Assembly (NCBI RefSeq): GCF_020184175.1
Contig: NC_065531.1
Location: 18,807,213-18,871,212, forward strand
Source of the DNA: Aphis gossypii
Lineage: Eukaryota; Arthropoda; Insecta; Hemiptera; Aphididae
Length of the DNA stretch: 64,000 nt
Direction: 5' to 3'
Positions 29,471-43,636 of the stretch are shown here, piece after piece. A model generated the notes under the pieces. It searched no databases. It saw nothing but the letters and a program-made list of their open reading frames with translations, and had not been told where the DNA came from. The first letter of the stretch is position 1. Every line of letters starts with the position of its first letter. The translations under genes and the position numbers were made by a program.

Positions 29471-29682
29471 TGCGTTTTTCGTCGTCTCGCACGCTTTATA
29501 ATTACGTCGATCGTCGACGGCTTTCGAGCGAGTAACGTTGTGCGACTGTGGCGACAACGACGAACGATTTTATTTATTTAATAATTTTTTTTTTTTTAAT
29601 AATATTATAATTCCTCTCGCCGAACGTGCCGAACGATATTTCGACGACTGACGGTAAACCGTATATAATAATGCATTTTCGA

Positions 29683-29688
29683 AATAAA
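29683..29688 (+). terminator. Poly(A) signal AATAAA of the Ly6-like gene
   Basis: A canonical AATAAA lies 213 nt after the TGA stop, in DNA that has returned to AT-rich composition. It would define a 3' UTR of roughly 230-240 nt. Confidence 0.5.
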
Positions 29689-29699
29689 AATATATATTT

Positions 29700-30540
29700 G
29701 TATAGTAATATTAACAGTGTCGTGCTACTCTCATAATATTGTTATACACTATCGCGGACACATTGAGAAACCAAAAAATAAAAAAATTCAATCACAGAGC
29801 AGCTGATTACAGGGGAAAACAAAAAGAAAATGGTAAGCTCGGGAGTCAGTCAAAACGATATTTTATAAGCCAATATGTGGTGCTATAATGCAAACCAATT
29901 GAAAGGTTTCTTGAAGGTGTTATAACGAATTATATTTAATGCTGCATATAGGTACATAAATACATCGTAAAAATGAATCCATAACTGTTATAATCCTTAA
30001 AATGAGTTTGTTGTTATTAAATGATAATAATTATTAATTTAACTAAGTGTATCAAACAATTTTTTTTCTTCTCACTACTCATTACTTTTATATTACAATT
30101 TAATGGCAATTTTTATTTAAGTTAATCATTCAGTATATTGACTATTACCGCAATTGTATTGAGAGGAGAAGGGGTAAAGAGACTATTATATATGAATTTA
30201 TTGCACCAGGACCCTGAACATTTTTTGATAAATAAAGTAATAATAAGTACATACATAAGAGGCATATAAAACTATTAAGTGGTGATACTTTTATGTACTT
30301 TTTATTTTATTATATTATGTACACCATGTGTAAAATATTCATATAAAACAGGTAATTTAATAACAAGCGCTGTAGTGATTATGGGTTTATAATTTAAGAT
30401 AATAGATAAAAATTTATGAGATAAATATTTGTGCAAACTCATATTAAAATATATACCCTACTCAAAATCTTCGTTATGGATTCATCTCTAATGCCTACTA
30501 TTGTTAAAAAAATGTAATGTTAATATTATCATTTTACCTG
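29700..30540. other. AT-rich non-coding stretch
   Basis: I see nothing coding or repetitive of note here. Confidence 0.6.
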
Positions 30541-32010
30541 CAAATTTGCGTTCATAACAAAAAATGACACGTTGTGGTCCCGAACGAGCGACGGCGATCA
30601 CGGCTTCATCAATTTAACAATAATAATAAAATTATATTATGTACGGAAAATATACGCGATAAAGAATAACTCACCCATTTGTATATTATAATATACATGT
30701 AAGTTCACACATACACACAAACGCGAAAACATGCATACGAACGTATATATTGTATTATTTATGCATATTTATGTCATCGTTAAGCGGTACACACGAACGC
30801 ATATAAATAATAATGATTATTATTAGTGCCATTGAAAACGGGAAAAGCGAGTATTGTGTGTCACGGAATAAACTTTGTGAGCCGAATTCAGACAGACAAC
30901 GAGCGGTCGCGGCACTCACAGCGCCTAAAAACTTTTTCACGTCATTCAACTTTACTCTGCACGCACGCACGTTTACCGCGTCGCAATTGGATTTATAAAG
31001 AAAAAAAAATGTGTAATTTCGTTTTCCGATAGAAGTTCATCTGTATAAAATAAAACTCTAGATAACACACTTATAGGCTGTGCTCAATAATCGCTGTATG
31101 TAATAATAATAAATATAATATACAAATTATACTTATTTCTCATCACAAGATTACAAGAAGCGACTAAAACTTATGAATTCTCCTCGTATACACAATAATG
31201 AGCTGACCAGCAATAAGTCAGAACGAAAAAAAAAACAGTTAACACCGCGGCGGTAACCTCACTCAATATATTAATAGGTTCATATTTCAAAAGCACTATT
31301 TAAGACAATATTATTTTAATATTATAGTATATTTTTACGTCGTAACTGAGCAAACGGACCGAAATGATCGATCGGAATTATAAAATATAAATATAGTTTG
31401 ATTGAAAATAATAATAATAATAATAATATAATATAATATTATGTTTCAGACTTCAATTTCTTATGCACGTTTTATCCGTGAACCACCCCTCTCGAAGTCC
31501 TTATACATACACGCATTACGGACGGCAGCGACGGCGTAAGTACGACAGTAAACTGTGCATACATATATTATATAAATATATAATACACATATATATATAT
31601 ATATATATATATTATAAATTTATAATATTGGAGTCGACTATACACACACACACACACATCCAATAAACCTTCACGTGCGTGTGACGTGTACACATTAAAC
31701 ATATACCTACTGGTTGTGTCGCATTGTAAATAGCCCATTCGTTCAGGGGGAAACTGCAGCGAAAAAATGTTTTTTTCTCGTTCCACGCAGATTTCAGCGG
31801 TACGTTTCTGCACGTACATTCGTAAACATAAATACAAAATGACAGAGTCGGGTAAATTTATACAACACTCACACACACACAATTACGTAGGGTGCTCGAC
31901 GTTACTGCCCCCACACCTGGTGAATAAACTATATAAACGTTTTATCGAAATAGACATCAACATAATGACGATTGGTAATTCCGAAATTTTAGTAAAAGCT
32001 TTCTATTAAG
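30540..32010. other. CpG-enriched non-coding block with microsatellites
   Basis: The block contains an AAT-rich tract (about 31406-31430), an AT tract (31587-31612) and a CA tract (31642-31658). Open frames of 60-104 codons overlap on both strands and are partly translated microsatellite. No gene is supported. Confidence 0.5.
31587..31658. repeat. (AT)n and (CA)n microsatellite pair
   Basis: A pure AT tract occupies about 31587-31612 and a pure AC/CA tract 31642-31658, separated by about 30 bp of unrelated sequence. Confidence 0.9.
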
Positions 32011-35000
32011 TTGATTATAAAAATAATGAAAAATAACTTATTTATTTCGAGTTTAAATAAGCCGGAATACTAAACGAATTACATAATAGCTGTGTCTTAC
32101 ACTACATAAATTATAGTCATTATAGTATATAAGTATACCTATCTATTAATGCAATACAAAAATAATTAGAATTTCGAATATATCAATAAAAAGAAAAAGT
32201 TAACATCGGGTACACGTATACAAACATTCTGTGAAATATATAAATAAAACGCTGCTGGGTTGTATATTTCCCCCCTGTTTTTTATTTAGTCTTATAGCCG
32301 ATGTTGCGGTCTTCCTGATAATAAAAAATAAAATAAACTATTATTATATTTGCTTTCATTTTTATATATCCCCATATGCCAGAGTGAACTAAAAAATCTT
32401 CTTTTTTTTGAGATATAAAAAAAAATCAAATTTAAAATGTTATTTTACGATTTTACTATTTTAAATTTCGTTTATATATTACATGAAATTGTATTTTTAT
32501 TATAATCTTTAAAAACTATATAATATTGCTCATAATGTAATTTTTTAACCTATTTATAAGTAACGAGTATATAACCCTCATGGCTCATACATCGTATTTT
32601 ATAGTCCACTTCTTATTTTCTCGTCACTAGTTACAAAACTGTTAAACTTTTAATCAACACTCGTCAGTCGACCGTTTTTTAGTGAATATTTTGTCATTTT
32701 TATTACTTATCACGATGATTTTTATGACCTTATATTTTAATATCACGAATATTTATATACTTTGAAGTGCTATAAAATCCTATACCTAATTAATAATGAT
32801 TATAATATATTTTAATATTTTATCACGAACAACAACGATAAGTAACTGCAATAAAATATTTTTGAGCGCCTGCAACTAAATATTGTTTCCAAATGATAGA
32901 TAATAAGCGTATCGCATTAAAACGACCTACACATAAATTCGTTAATATATATTATTATACTTTGTTCTTATTATACTGAAATATTGGTCGATGGCCAAAA
33001 ACAGCTATAATACTATTTCGACAATAATATTAAAATTTTCAATTTCTTATGTTCAATATGAAATAATATACACAGTTAGAGATGATACAAAATAAATGAA
33101 AAAGATTATATTACAAAGCCATAGTAAAATAAAAATTTAAATATTCAGATGATTGACAAAAAAGGATAATAGTTACAGCCTTAACATATATATATCGGAT
33201 GTTTGTACGAGGATAACATAAAAATAAAACCATTAATTCGAACTAAGTTAGACAGTAAGTGCATGATTCAGGTAGATGTGTTGAGTATTTTTATCTAATT
33301 CAGTGCAATAATTAAGATGCTGAATTGTAGTATTTTTTACACAACGATGGCGATTAGTAGTTAATTATATTTTCAAGCAAATAAAAGTTTATACACCACG
33401 TCAACATCGCCACTAAATTATAATATACCGTGAGTATAATATATATATAGGTACTTCTCTCGCGGATTATCATATTATTATTTAGTACATCTATAATAGT
33501 TTTAAACACACCTATTTATATATATATAAATATATATAATATATGACGCATAATAATGACACCAACGAAATATCGGATTCTGAAACACGATGGCAAAAAA
33601 AAAATCAATTAACTTTTATCGAAATTTGCATTTTTCATAGAAATCAATTCGGGTAAAATAATTCTGCGTTGTTGATTTCTCAAACAAGTTTTTTCTAACA
33701 TGTTCAATATTTTTATTACTCGTTCAAAAGTTCAAACATAATAATATACAGTTTTAAGTCTTAGAAAAACATAATTCAAACCTTGGCCCAAATCCCGATA
33801 CTCTAAAAACTAAATTATATTATAGTAATAAATAATAATATATATTTTCCCGGTAACATAAAACCAAATTAGTTATTTCTTTTACATTTTTAAGGGTTAA
33901 CCACCGCTATTAAGCACACATTCAATGCGTATTTATGAATTTAATAATAAAATATCGACGGTTTAAAAAAAGTACAAACCACACAGCCTTCATGCATCGC
34001 TAATTAACTATGATTTATTACGATTCAATGATTATAATATAATATACTATCTATGATTACACAAATTTGAAAAATAATTTATTTTTAGTCTTCTATCTAA
34101 TAACATGTCAGTATACAGGGTATTTTAATTATTGTTGTAAAAACAATTCCGTATCAATATTGTCACGTGTAAAACATAAAATATATATGCTATATGCTGT
34201 CTATATATATGCTTACTAAAACCTAATTACGAATTTGCTTTAATGTATTGTTATAACTATGTTTCGTTGTACCCAAATATTTTTACGATATGGAATTATA
34301 AAAAAAACTGTTGTTTGTAGTATGATACAATATAATACTATGTATATATATTATATTTACCAAAACATGCCCAACACAAATTAAGCCAATTCAAATAAAA
34401 TAGAGTTTTTTTGTCTGGAGTACCTAGATATTATATTAATTAAGCCAAGAAACTGTTAAAAAAGTGTATTTTTAAAATAATTATCCCATGTATAATTAAT
34501 TCCGTTTAATGTACAACATAATAAATCGTAAATACAAGAAATTATACACAATGATATTAAATTATAATAAACTACATAGTTATTAAATACGAGACATTTC
34601 TAGGAAAACATCTAAAATTCCAAACATACAACCTATATACTAAGGTATTTAATTTTAACTATAAGTTTATTCAATGATTTTGAATTCATATTCCAATTTC
34701 AAATTTTAGTATATACACGATGTTGTTTACAAAAAAAAGCATTACGATGACACCAATAACATATTTTCATTACAAAATGTCACAGAAGAGACAGAACCAG
34801 TTAAGATTAAATCATTGAGTATTATTGAACTTGAACATTAACATTATTATTTATTTTTTTTTTTTTTTTGTAGATTATTATTAATTTTAATAATAACTCA
34901 CGTTTTACCACAGGTTGGATAAGTAGGTACCTATTTAATATTAATACAATGGCGATCGTCATTTGAAACATGTTATTATGTTACTTTAGATTAAGACTAT

Positions 35001-38000
35001 TTTATATTTGAATAACAAAATAGATCAGTCTCTGATAACCCGGGGTGAATATAATGTCGTTGCCCGAATAAAAAATAAAACTGTTTAACGTATTGAAAAA
35101 TATTCGCATAAAATTGAATCCATACTTGGTATAAATATTTTAATGAATCGACTTTATAAGGTTCACGGTTTTAATTACAAGTACCATCGACCCTGAAATT
35201 GTTTATAAAAACTCGAGGACTTTTGTAACGGACATAGTTTAATTCAAAAATATTTGACAGTTTTTAGTTGAAGATTTAAATATAATTCATAGGTATATGT
35301 TATAAATTATAATGAACACATTGCAATGTATATGTATCTCCTGTTGTTATGTTGTTGGGAAACGCACGAAATTACACGCTTATAGTAAACTATGGGTAAA
35401 TATGTCAAAAGTATCCATGACTAAATGCACGCTCATAATGGTATTAGTCATTTTCATTAAAACCTTAACTAGTATTTTCAGTATTATTAGTTATTACATT
35501 CCGCACCAATATAATATAGACGAATGACAGCTTGTTTGCAATAATTATGTGTACTAACTAATTGCTTCGTTCGTTGAATAACTTTTGGTCCAAATATATA
35601 TATAATATTTAATACATGATGTATAAAACCACTTGTATTTAGTTGTTTTTGGCGGTATCATATTATTCATATTATATAATATTTACGTACGAAAATAAAA
35701 ATCAATAATTTCATTATAATTATATAGCTACATTATACATACATTAACATATAATTGTAATCCGACAACTGACTTCATTATAAAATAGTCAACATTTAAG
35801 TATACCAGGACAACGATTACGTATATAGACCTCAAGGATACTTGAAGTATATCATACTTATGATATACTACATAACTTATGTTTCTAAACAGACAAAAGC
35901 GATAACTGACATTTGAAAAATTTACATTAAAACAGCTTAGTCACCGGTAGAACAGTTAAGAGGAATCTACAGTCAACGAACAACTTGTCCTATAAAGATG
36001 ATATTTTTTGGGGGAGGGCTCGTATAGCTCCGCACGTACATCATACCTGATAAATAGTTGATGGAGCACATGAATTAAAATTATGACAGATGGATGAATA
36101 TTTTGGTAAGAAATTTTCGAGAAAACATGAATAACAAATTAGACAAATGACTTGCACAAGAATATCAACTAAATATAAATTGAATATCCAATCAATAAGT
36201 TCATTTCTATATCAAAAAATACAGAAAATTTTTACCGTTTGCTAGAATTGAAAAATACCAAACAAAATAAAGTTTTGTTTCTAAGACGCATGGTATTTTA
36301 TATATTTACAACACATCAGTTTTTTACTAAATAGGTAATTAGGTAATTTTTTAGTAATAGTTAAACAATAAAACTCACATATAAATGTATAACTATATTT
36401 TTACGACGAGTAAGATCTTATGCATAATGATTTTTATTTTTAATTAATAAAACAAACAAAAAATTAATTTATATTACTACTAGGTAGGTAGGTATGAGTA
36501 TCAAATCAGTTATAAAAATATAGCATTACTACTTAAATTTGAATTGATCAAGCGTAACCTCAGTTAATGCAGCTATACAGTTATAGAAGAAGATAAAAAC
36601 AATGTTACCATGTCCATAACCATATATTATCTTAGTATTCATATTTAGAACTGAATTCTGTCCAACGAAAGAATGGTAAGCTACTGCGCATGCAAACTGT
36701 GACTAACCAGTGTCCTAATATTTCCTCTCCACTTACAATGATGGCCGATACACAGCGTATGCTTTTTTTAAAGTGACATATTTTCTTCGCAAAATACATG
36801 TTTAGATGTAAAAGTCAAAAGAGCATTAATGGAAAAATTTTTTGAAAAAATGAATAATTTGTAACAAAAATTTAAAAATCACGGGTTTACGAATAAACAG
36901 GTGAGATAACAGTAGGTTATCATTTTTTTTTTCAACTCCTAGGTATACTTATGTGAGCGAATGATTGACAACGCTACTAGCACTATAATCGAATGCGACA
37001 TGTGCATCGCCGAACGTGTTTTGTAAATCAGCCATCAGCAGTACGTTGGACAGAGTGTATAATATATGATAGCTTTATTTTTTTTTTTAGTAGATTTTAT
37101 CATAACCTTGATAACATAAGATGAAATGGTTTCCCTTGAATTTCTAGTAATCAAAATAACATACATTATTATTTTAAATATAATTTATAAAAACATGTAA
37201 TTAGCACATTCAATTATATAGTAGTTAAGTAGATTTACAAATAAATTATATGAAATAATTTTTAAGGAAGCGTGTTCATCAATAGAGTCTAAGAAGATAT
37301 GTATAGTAAAGGCAAATACATAAATAAGTAGAACAAAAAATTTAAAAATAACTAAAATATAAATTAATAATGTTGTTGCTGACAAATATAAACAATTATT
37401 ATTATATTTTAATAATAATTAAAATGAATAAAACAATGAACAATTACATTGATTATATTGTAGGTACATACTATATAATTAAAATATCTAAATAATCTAA
37501 CTATCTACCTATAGTTTAAACCTAATTCTTAACCGATATTATTGCATAATATAAAATTTATATCTAATAAAATAATAAAAATTATTACCTATACAGATAA
37601 TTATAATTTGTAATGTTTATTAATGATTTATATTTTAATTTATGGTTAAAAAATTAAAAGCGTATAGTAATAATTTGAATGACAATATGGTTACATTAGC
37701 ATTGCGTGTGTAATAATAATAAAGGTTAAACTTAAAATTAAATATATTATAGGTAAGTAAAATGTGTCAAACATATTTAAAGTTTTTTGAACTCGCGCTG
37801 TCGTCAGCTCAATTAATAAATTTAAGTAATCACTATTTGACTGAATGGATAATTAATTATTCGTTTGTAATATTTTTTTTTCGTTTAAATATGCAATAAA
37901 ATAATAAATGGAAACTATAAATGCAATTCGAGGAAATATAACGTATGTACTTGATTAATCATTTCAGAGTAAAGATATTAGGTTTTTTTAGGAATAATAT

Positions 38001-39350
38001 AATACTTTTCAACGTTTGTTTTTATCCGGTTAGTAATTATAATAAGTATAGATAAATAGAAAAACAATTAAATTTAAAATTGATTAATATATTCATTTTG
38101 GCTTTTAGTGGATTTTGATGAGGTAATATAAAATGCCTATGTAAGTGCATCATTATTATTGCTATTACTTAATCATTACATTATTAATTATTAATTTATT
38201 ACTTATGATCGATCAAATATTAATATAATATGAATAGATAGTAATACATTCTAAATTACAGGTTGAAAATGCTTATATGATTTATGTGCTTTAGGCTAAG
38301 AGCTCATCGTGAATCATAATATTATATTTAAGTCTATGATTAGTATTTTAATGTGTAGGTATGCAATTGTTTACTTTATTAATCAACTATACAAGTAAGT
38401 TGTTTTATACTGCTATTTGAAAATAAATTGAATATTATATTATTCTGTATAATATGCAAACTGTAAAAATGTTAACAGAAATAGGTTAACAAAAATACAC
38501 ATAAGAATTATTACAATTTACAACAACTAAATATATTGTATACAAGTACATAGTAAAAAAGACAATCTTTCATTTAAAATGTGTTATTAACCAGTTTTAA
38601 ACATTTGTTTTGACTGTATAATTTACTGAGATAATATACGGTTGACAATTATTACAATTTTGGATATAATAAATGCATTCTAACAATATAACGATTAAAA
38701 TGAATTATTAATGAGGGGATCCAAAAATGTTAGTCAGATTTTTTTACGAATGTAATAACTTTTGTTATTTAAATAAAAGCCCTGCTACATAAATATGCAC
38801 CATAACGATAATTTATAATTAATTGTCTTATTATTTATACTAAACATTAGTTGGCGAGAACAACTTTTTGTTTAAATTACTTGTTCACGTGCGTGTTGTG
38901 AAATAAAACAAAGTATTATGAAATTAGTAACAATAAAGAGGTAAAAATATTATGTAGGTACCTAAACTATTTGTATCATTTTATTAACACAACTTTCCAT
39001 ATACAATGAATGTTAATGATTTATTTAAAACATTTAATTACAACATATAACCTATATACCTACTTGTGTTTTAAATCTAGTAAAGTATGTGATGTGATAA
39101 GCGAGAATCCAACTTTAAATATTTTAAAATATATATAATAATATTATACTATAATATTTGTAAAGCACAAACATAATTTTATTTACGAATGCTATAATGA
39201 AAATAAAAGTGAATATAAAAAATTAATGAATAATAAAAACCTACTAGAAACACACGTTTTTAGACGTACAATATGTAAGTGGAGATCTAAATTGTATATT
39301 ACTATCTGCTAGAACACGAGCACTATAAGGTCATGGTAACTACATAGTTA
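32010..39350. other. Long AT-rich non-coding stretch
   Basis: No supportable gene was found in over 7 kb. Open frames do not exceed 71 codons. It contains a near-perfect palindrome (35846-35869), a short GC-rich island around 36000-36060, and a small CpG patch around 36960-37050. I see no clear transposon. Confidence 0.6.
35846..35869. repeat. Perfect 11-bp inverted repeat, 2-nt spacer
   Basis: AGTATATCATA (35846-35856) and TATGATATACT (35859-35869) are exact reverse complements around CT. This could extrude as a near-continuous cruciform. Confidence 0.85.
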
Positions 39351-42200
39351 CTTCTATATTAATAATGGATGAATACCTACGACGCGCGAAGTGTTTCAAT
39401 TGAACTCATGATTTTTTTTCCTACATTTATAGAGAAAATGTACTCGTACGTCTAAACCGTTGTCCATCACTCATTCAACGCCGAGTCAAAACTATTGTAC
39501 AAATATGTATAAATATATACCTATTATTATATTATAGCACTTTTAAACGCCCGAAATCGGTCCGTTTAGGTTCATACTAAAACCTTTTAAATAATTAATG
39601 ATTTAGAATGCACTAAAAAAAAACACACTCACACACACACACATACAGCAGAAACCTTTGTGTACGCGCCATCATGTATACATAAAACCGAGTGCGGTTA
39701 AAATATTTTAATTTTTATATTCTAAATAAAAAAACCGTGAACACACACATACATATATACGCTGGAGAAAAAAATAAGAAAGAAAGAAAAAAACCAAATG
39801 GATAATGGACTTGTAATAAAAAAAAATAGTGTTTGGGTTGCTTGGTAAATATTTACCTTTCTCGCGGGCTCGTAAAAATATTATGTAAACATTTTCGGGC
39901 GGAAATGCTTGAAAAATGACTGGGTGGTTTCTCAGGTGCACTGAGTAAAACGCGCATACACGCACGCACACAACACACACCTACCGACCTACCTACCTAT
40001 AATGCACCTATACAGGACGGTATTCGAAGTATCGCGAGGCTCATGTTTGCCGTGTGTTCGAGACGACGTGACCCAAAGATTACAATGACACTAATAATAA
40101 GGACGAGGCGCCTATTGTTTTTCCACGAGGCGTACAAATCGGAAGTATATGTAGTGTTTTGCCTACCTACCAACCTACCGTATAGTGGTATACGTCCCGC
40201 ATAAGGTATTCCGTTTAAATTTATATCTGCGTGTCGTTATTACTGTTGTTATTATTATATTTTTAACGAAACAATGGATTAGTCAAGGTGGTAAGTTTAG
40301 ACGGTGTACAATATAATAATAATATAATAGCGATGATGAAAATCGTCTCGTCAATCATTTAGAGGTCTCTCCTCGTCGTCGTCGTCGTCGTCGGGACTCC
40401 CACCGTCAGACTAATAGAGATAAATCACGTTCAAATAATTACGATCTATACACACGCGCACTCGCGAGCATATACTGTAATATTGTACGGCGGAGTCGGG
40501 GCGAGGAAAAAAAAACTCTTGTCCTTTATTATAACACAATTCACTCGCGACCGGTGTATATATAGGTATTCATATTATTATATATTTTTTTTCCACGAAC
40601 AATATTAATTTCCTGCGCGCCATATGGGTTCCCGGGGCTTTGATTCAATTTACAGCTGGGGCTCGGCATCTATACGGGGGCTCCTCCTCGTGTGGTATAG
40701 TTAACCCAATAATATATATAATGATGAGAGCCCAGGGTCATTTACCCCCTCGCGCCGTTGTGCATGTGCGGACGTCAGCAGAAGCCCCACGCGGCGTCCG
40801 TTACCGACCGCCAGGAAGGACCGTCGGGTATGGGAGGGACGGCGGTAATGAGGCGGCGGCGGAGAAATATAAAGGGCAACGAGAAGAAATCTTACAAGTA
40901 ACTCACGTAAAGCGTGTATTCAACGATGCGGCGTGTACGGGCCGTGGGCCGGCGGAAGAGGGGCAAAGCACACTCGGTTTAGAAATTAGGAAGCCAAACT
41001 TTTTTTTCGTTTGGATGATTGTTATATATATATATAATAAGCGTGTGCGTGTAAGTGTGTTTGTATAAGACCAGAATAAACCTATACTTCTGTCCGTGAA
41101 ACTTTACAACGTTCGCCGAATCAAATTGATTATATTGTACGAAATTCCGAGTGCACATATATACGTAGTGAGCACGCGGTCACGAAAACGCGTAAATAAA
41201 CAGATGTACCTCCCCTAACACTAGCTCGCTGTAGAATACGTTTCCGAGCGAGATTTATGATGAAACGTTCTCGAGGTTAAACTAAGACCTAAGTTATTCG
41301 AATTGATTCTGCACCACACCAAGTAACTTAAACAAAGTTGGTCGAATTCGTTTCGAATGGTTTGAACCGATCTTATGCGCGTACGCGTTTATATACCTAC
41401 ATTGTACATACAACATATGTATATAATATATATATATACACCTAGCCTCAATATTATTACCTATATGTAGTTACATTACATACAACAAAGGCGTGTTCGC
41501 ATCTTAAGTCTAACGTCGAAAAATAAAATCCAGAAGAAACGTTGAATTATTATGGTTTCCTATTTCATTAGATCGTTATGTATAGCCGGAGTGCTCGAGT
41601 TGTGTGTTTGTGAAGTATTCTCGCTCGTTTGTGTTATAGAATATAATATGGGCCTGATATGGCACTTACCGAAACGGTCCTCCCTCGTTGAGAAGGACCT
41701 AAAAACGGTTACGTATAACATTTACCTACGCTTATACGTGCGGTCAATTTCGAGGGGGCGTGTATGTGAAAGTCAGCGTTTAATAGGACCCGAACAATGT
41801 TATTTCTTTACGAGAGGAAAAACTAAAAATCAATAGGGGTTTGCTTTGTTTCTCGTGTGAACACCACCTTTATATTACATAGTATATATACCCGAAGGGG
41901 AAGTCAGTGAAACATGAGAAAGTACCACTTGAGATCTGGTCTAATGCATATTATTTTTCATGTGATGCATCATAATCCGCTGGAAGTCATTATAATTGGC
42001 CGGGAGAACACGGAACGTTATACGAGAACCGGCAGTTTGTAAGACAAAGGAACTAGTTTTGTCATCGACAGACAATCGCCATAGGGATACCTACGCGTAG
42101 AGAGGCATTATAATATTACATTATATAGATCCCTACTCATAAATTCACATACGCTGCGTAAGATAATAAATAGATTTAATATACGTTCCGCATTTTTTTT
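39350..42200. other. CpG-rich non-coding block
   Basis: This is the most GC-rich block outside the Ly6-like gene, peaking at about 40,600-41,000. It carries a (TCG)7 tract. Overlapping open frames include 142 codons on the plus strand at 40640-41068 without a proper ATG, and a 94-codon ATG-started frame at 41552-41836. Neither shows a domain, splice structure or family resemblance. The composition would also fit an unmethylated promoter or untranslated first exon of a gene outside the window, but I see no splice-linked coding exon. Confidence 0.45.
40373..40393. repeat. (TCG)7 trinucleotide array
   Basis: Seven perfect TCG units lie inside the CpG-rich block and are not in a supported coding frame. 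Confidence 0.9.
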
Positions 42201-43350
42201 TTCTGTATAATATGATCATATACATTGTAAACACGATAATATTATTTATATATTATATAATATATTATGTATAATAAATTTGCTAAGTGTTATTTTATAA
42301 CATCACTTTTAACTTACCTAAGCACGTGATATAGTTCAACGATCACTGCGAGTTTCGATCGAAGTGGTACAGGTAGGTGTCGGTCCACAATATTTACTAT
42401 TTAGGATGAATATATAATAATATATTATGCTGTAGGTATATTGTATATGTTCGTGTATTTGCTACAGGAAAAATAAAACAAAAACAAAAATATTATTATT
42501 TATTAATATTTGTATAATGTATATATATCACGCACAGTTTGAATTATTATTATCGTAATATAAGGTAGTAATTGGTAGTTTATAAATTACCATACAAAGT
42601 AAAATTTGCAAATCTATGCATTGTTTTACGAGCATCTATATAAATAACCTATATTAGAGATAGTTTATGGCATTTAAAACGCTGACGTTAAAAACTGTAA
42701 AATGTTTTTATTTAAAAAATAAAAAATAAATACCTACTGCCATAAATATAAATAAAACATTTTTGTTGAATAATCTTTTATATTAATACATACAATAAAT
42801 TATTAATTTTTATTATACCTATTATAAAAGGACCAATATAACTAGAAAAATAAAATTTGTGTACATAATAATTAAAACCTAGATGTTTTTTTTTCTGTAC
42901 ATATTATATACCTATGTACAACAGTACAGTATAAGTAAAAATAACAATTATTATAGTAATATAATACCCTCATTACAAAACATCATTGTACTTTTAATTT
43001 CTTTTTCAAACATAACGCAATGAATAAATACATTAAAAATGTTAATTCATGAAATATAATACATTTTTAATTATACAACAGTCAACTAGAAGAACAATTA
43101 TTATATATTATTAGGTTTTATTCGAAAGTATACCTTTATGTGATTAATTAAAAACATAATACTAAAAGTTATAACTTTATAAGAACCTATTGAATTTCAT
43201 AATAAAAAAAAACTGATTATTATTATTTTATTTTTATTTTCTACAATTTTCATCAAACAATTTTGTAATAATTTCTAGACCAAAAATCTCGATTAAATCC
43301 TTGAAATAATTAATCGTTACATTTTATAGTAGGATAACCGTAATCTTTTT
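42200..43350. other. AT-rich non-coding stretch
   Basis: No gene, RNA or repeat of note is visible beyond A/T runs. Confidence 0.6.
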
Positions 43351-43615
43351 CGCTCAAAGATTAATGTCGACGCTATACCCGCGCGTTACAGTCGTAAAAA
43401 TAAAAGTTATCCAATTAATTGCACTATTAAAAGTATAAAACTAATCTCTCTTACAGCCAAAACGTCTAGTATCAACTGGTTACATTCGAAATTGGCTCGT
43501 TAAAATATAAATATACACACACGCTGAGCCCATTCCGCGTGGGACAGGCTGCGTACATAATATAAAGATAATTAGTTGTTGACGACAAGTCTTATACGCA
43601 AATGTGAGTGTGTTA

Positions 43616-43636
43616 GTGTGCGCGCGCGCGCGTGCA
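43616..43636. repeat. Alternating purine-pyrimidine tract, mostly (GC)n
   Basis: Twenty-one strictly alternating purine/pyrimidine bases run from GTGTG through six CG units to TGCA. This is classic Z-DNA-prone sequence, and striking in AT-rich DNA. Confidence 0.85.

Noticed and set aside
29033..29557. Long minus-strand and alternative plus-strand open frames over the Ly6-like gene (up to 174 codons).
   Set aside because: They are shadows caused by the GC-rich codons of the real gene; the longest lacks an ATG and none has domain features.
40640..41068. A 142-codon frame in the GC-rich peak of the 40-kb block.
   Set aside because: It does not start with ATG, ends in translated TA/TG-rich sequence, and shows no domain. 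Open frames of this length are expected where GC content rises.
41552..41836. A 94-codon ATG-started frame with a hydrophobic start resembling a signal peptide.
   Set aside because: No cysteine pattern or family resemblance supports a secreted peptide, and the length is within chance for the window.
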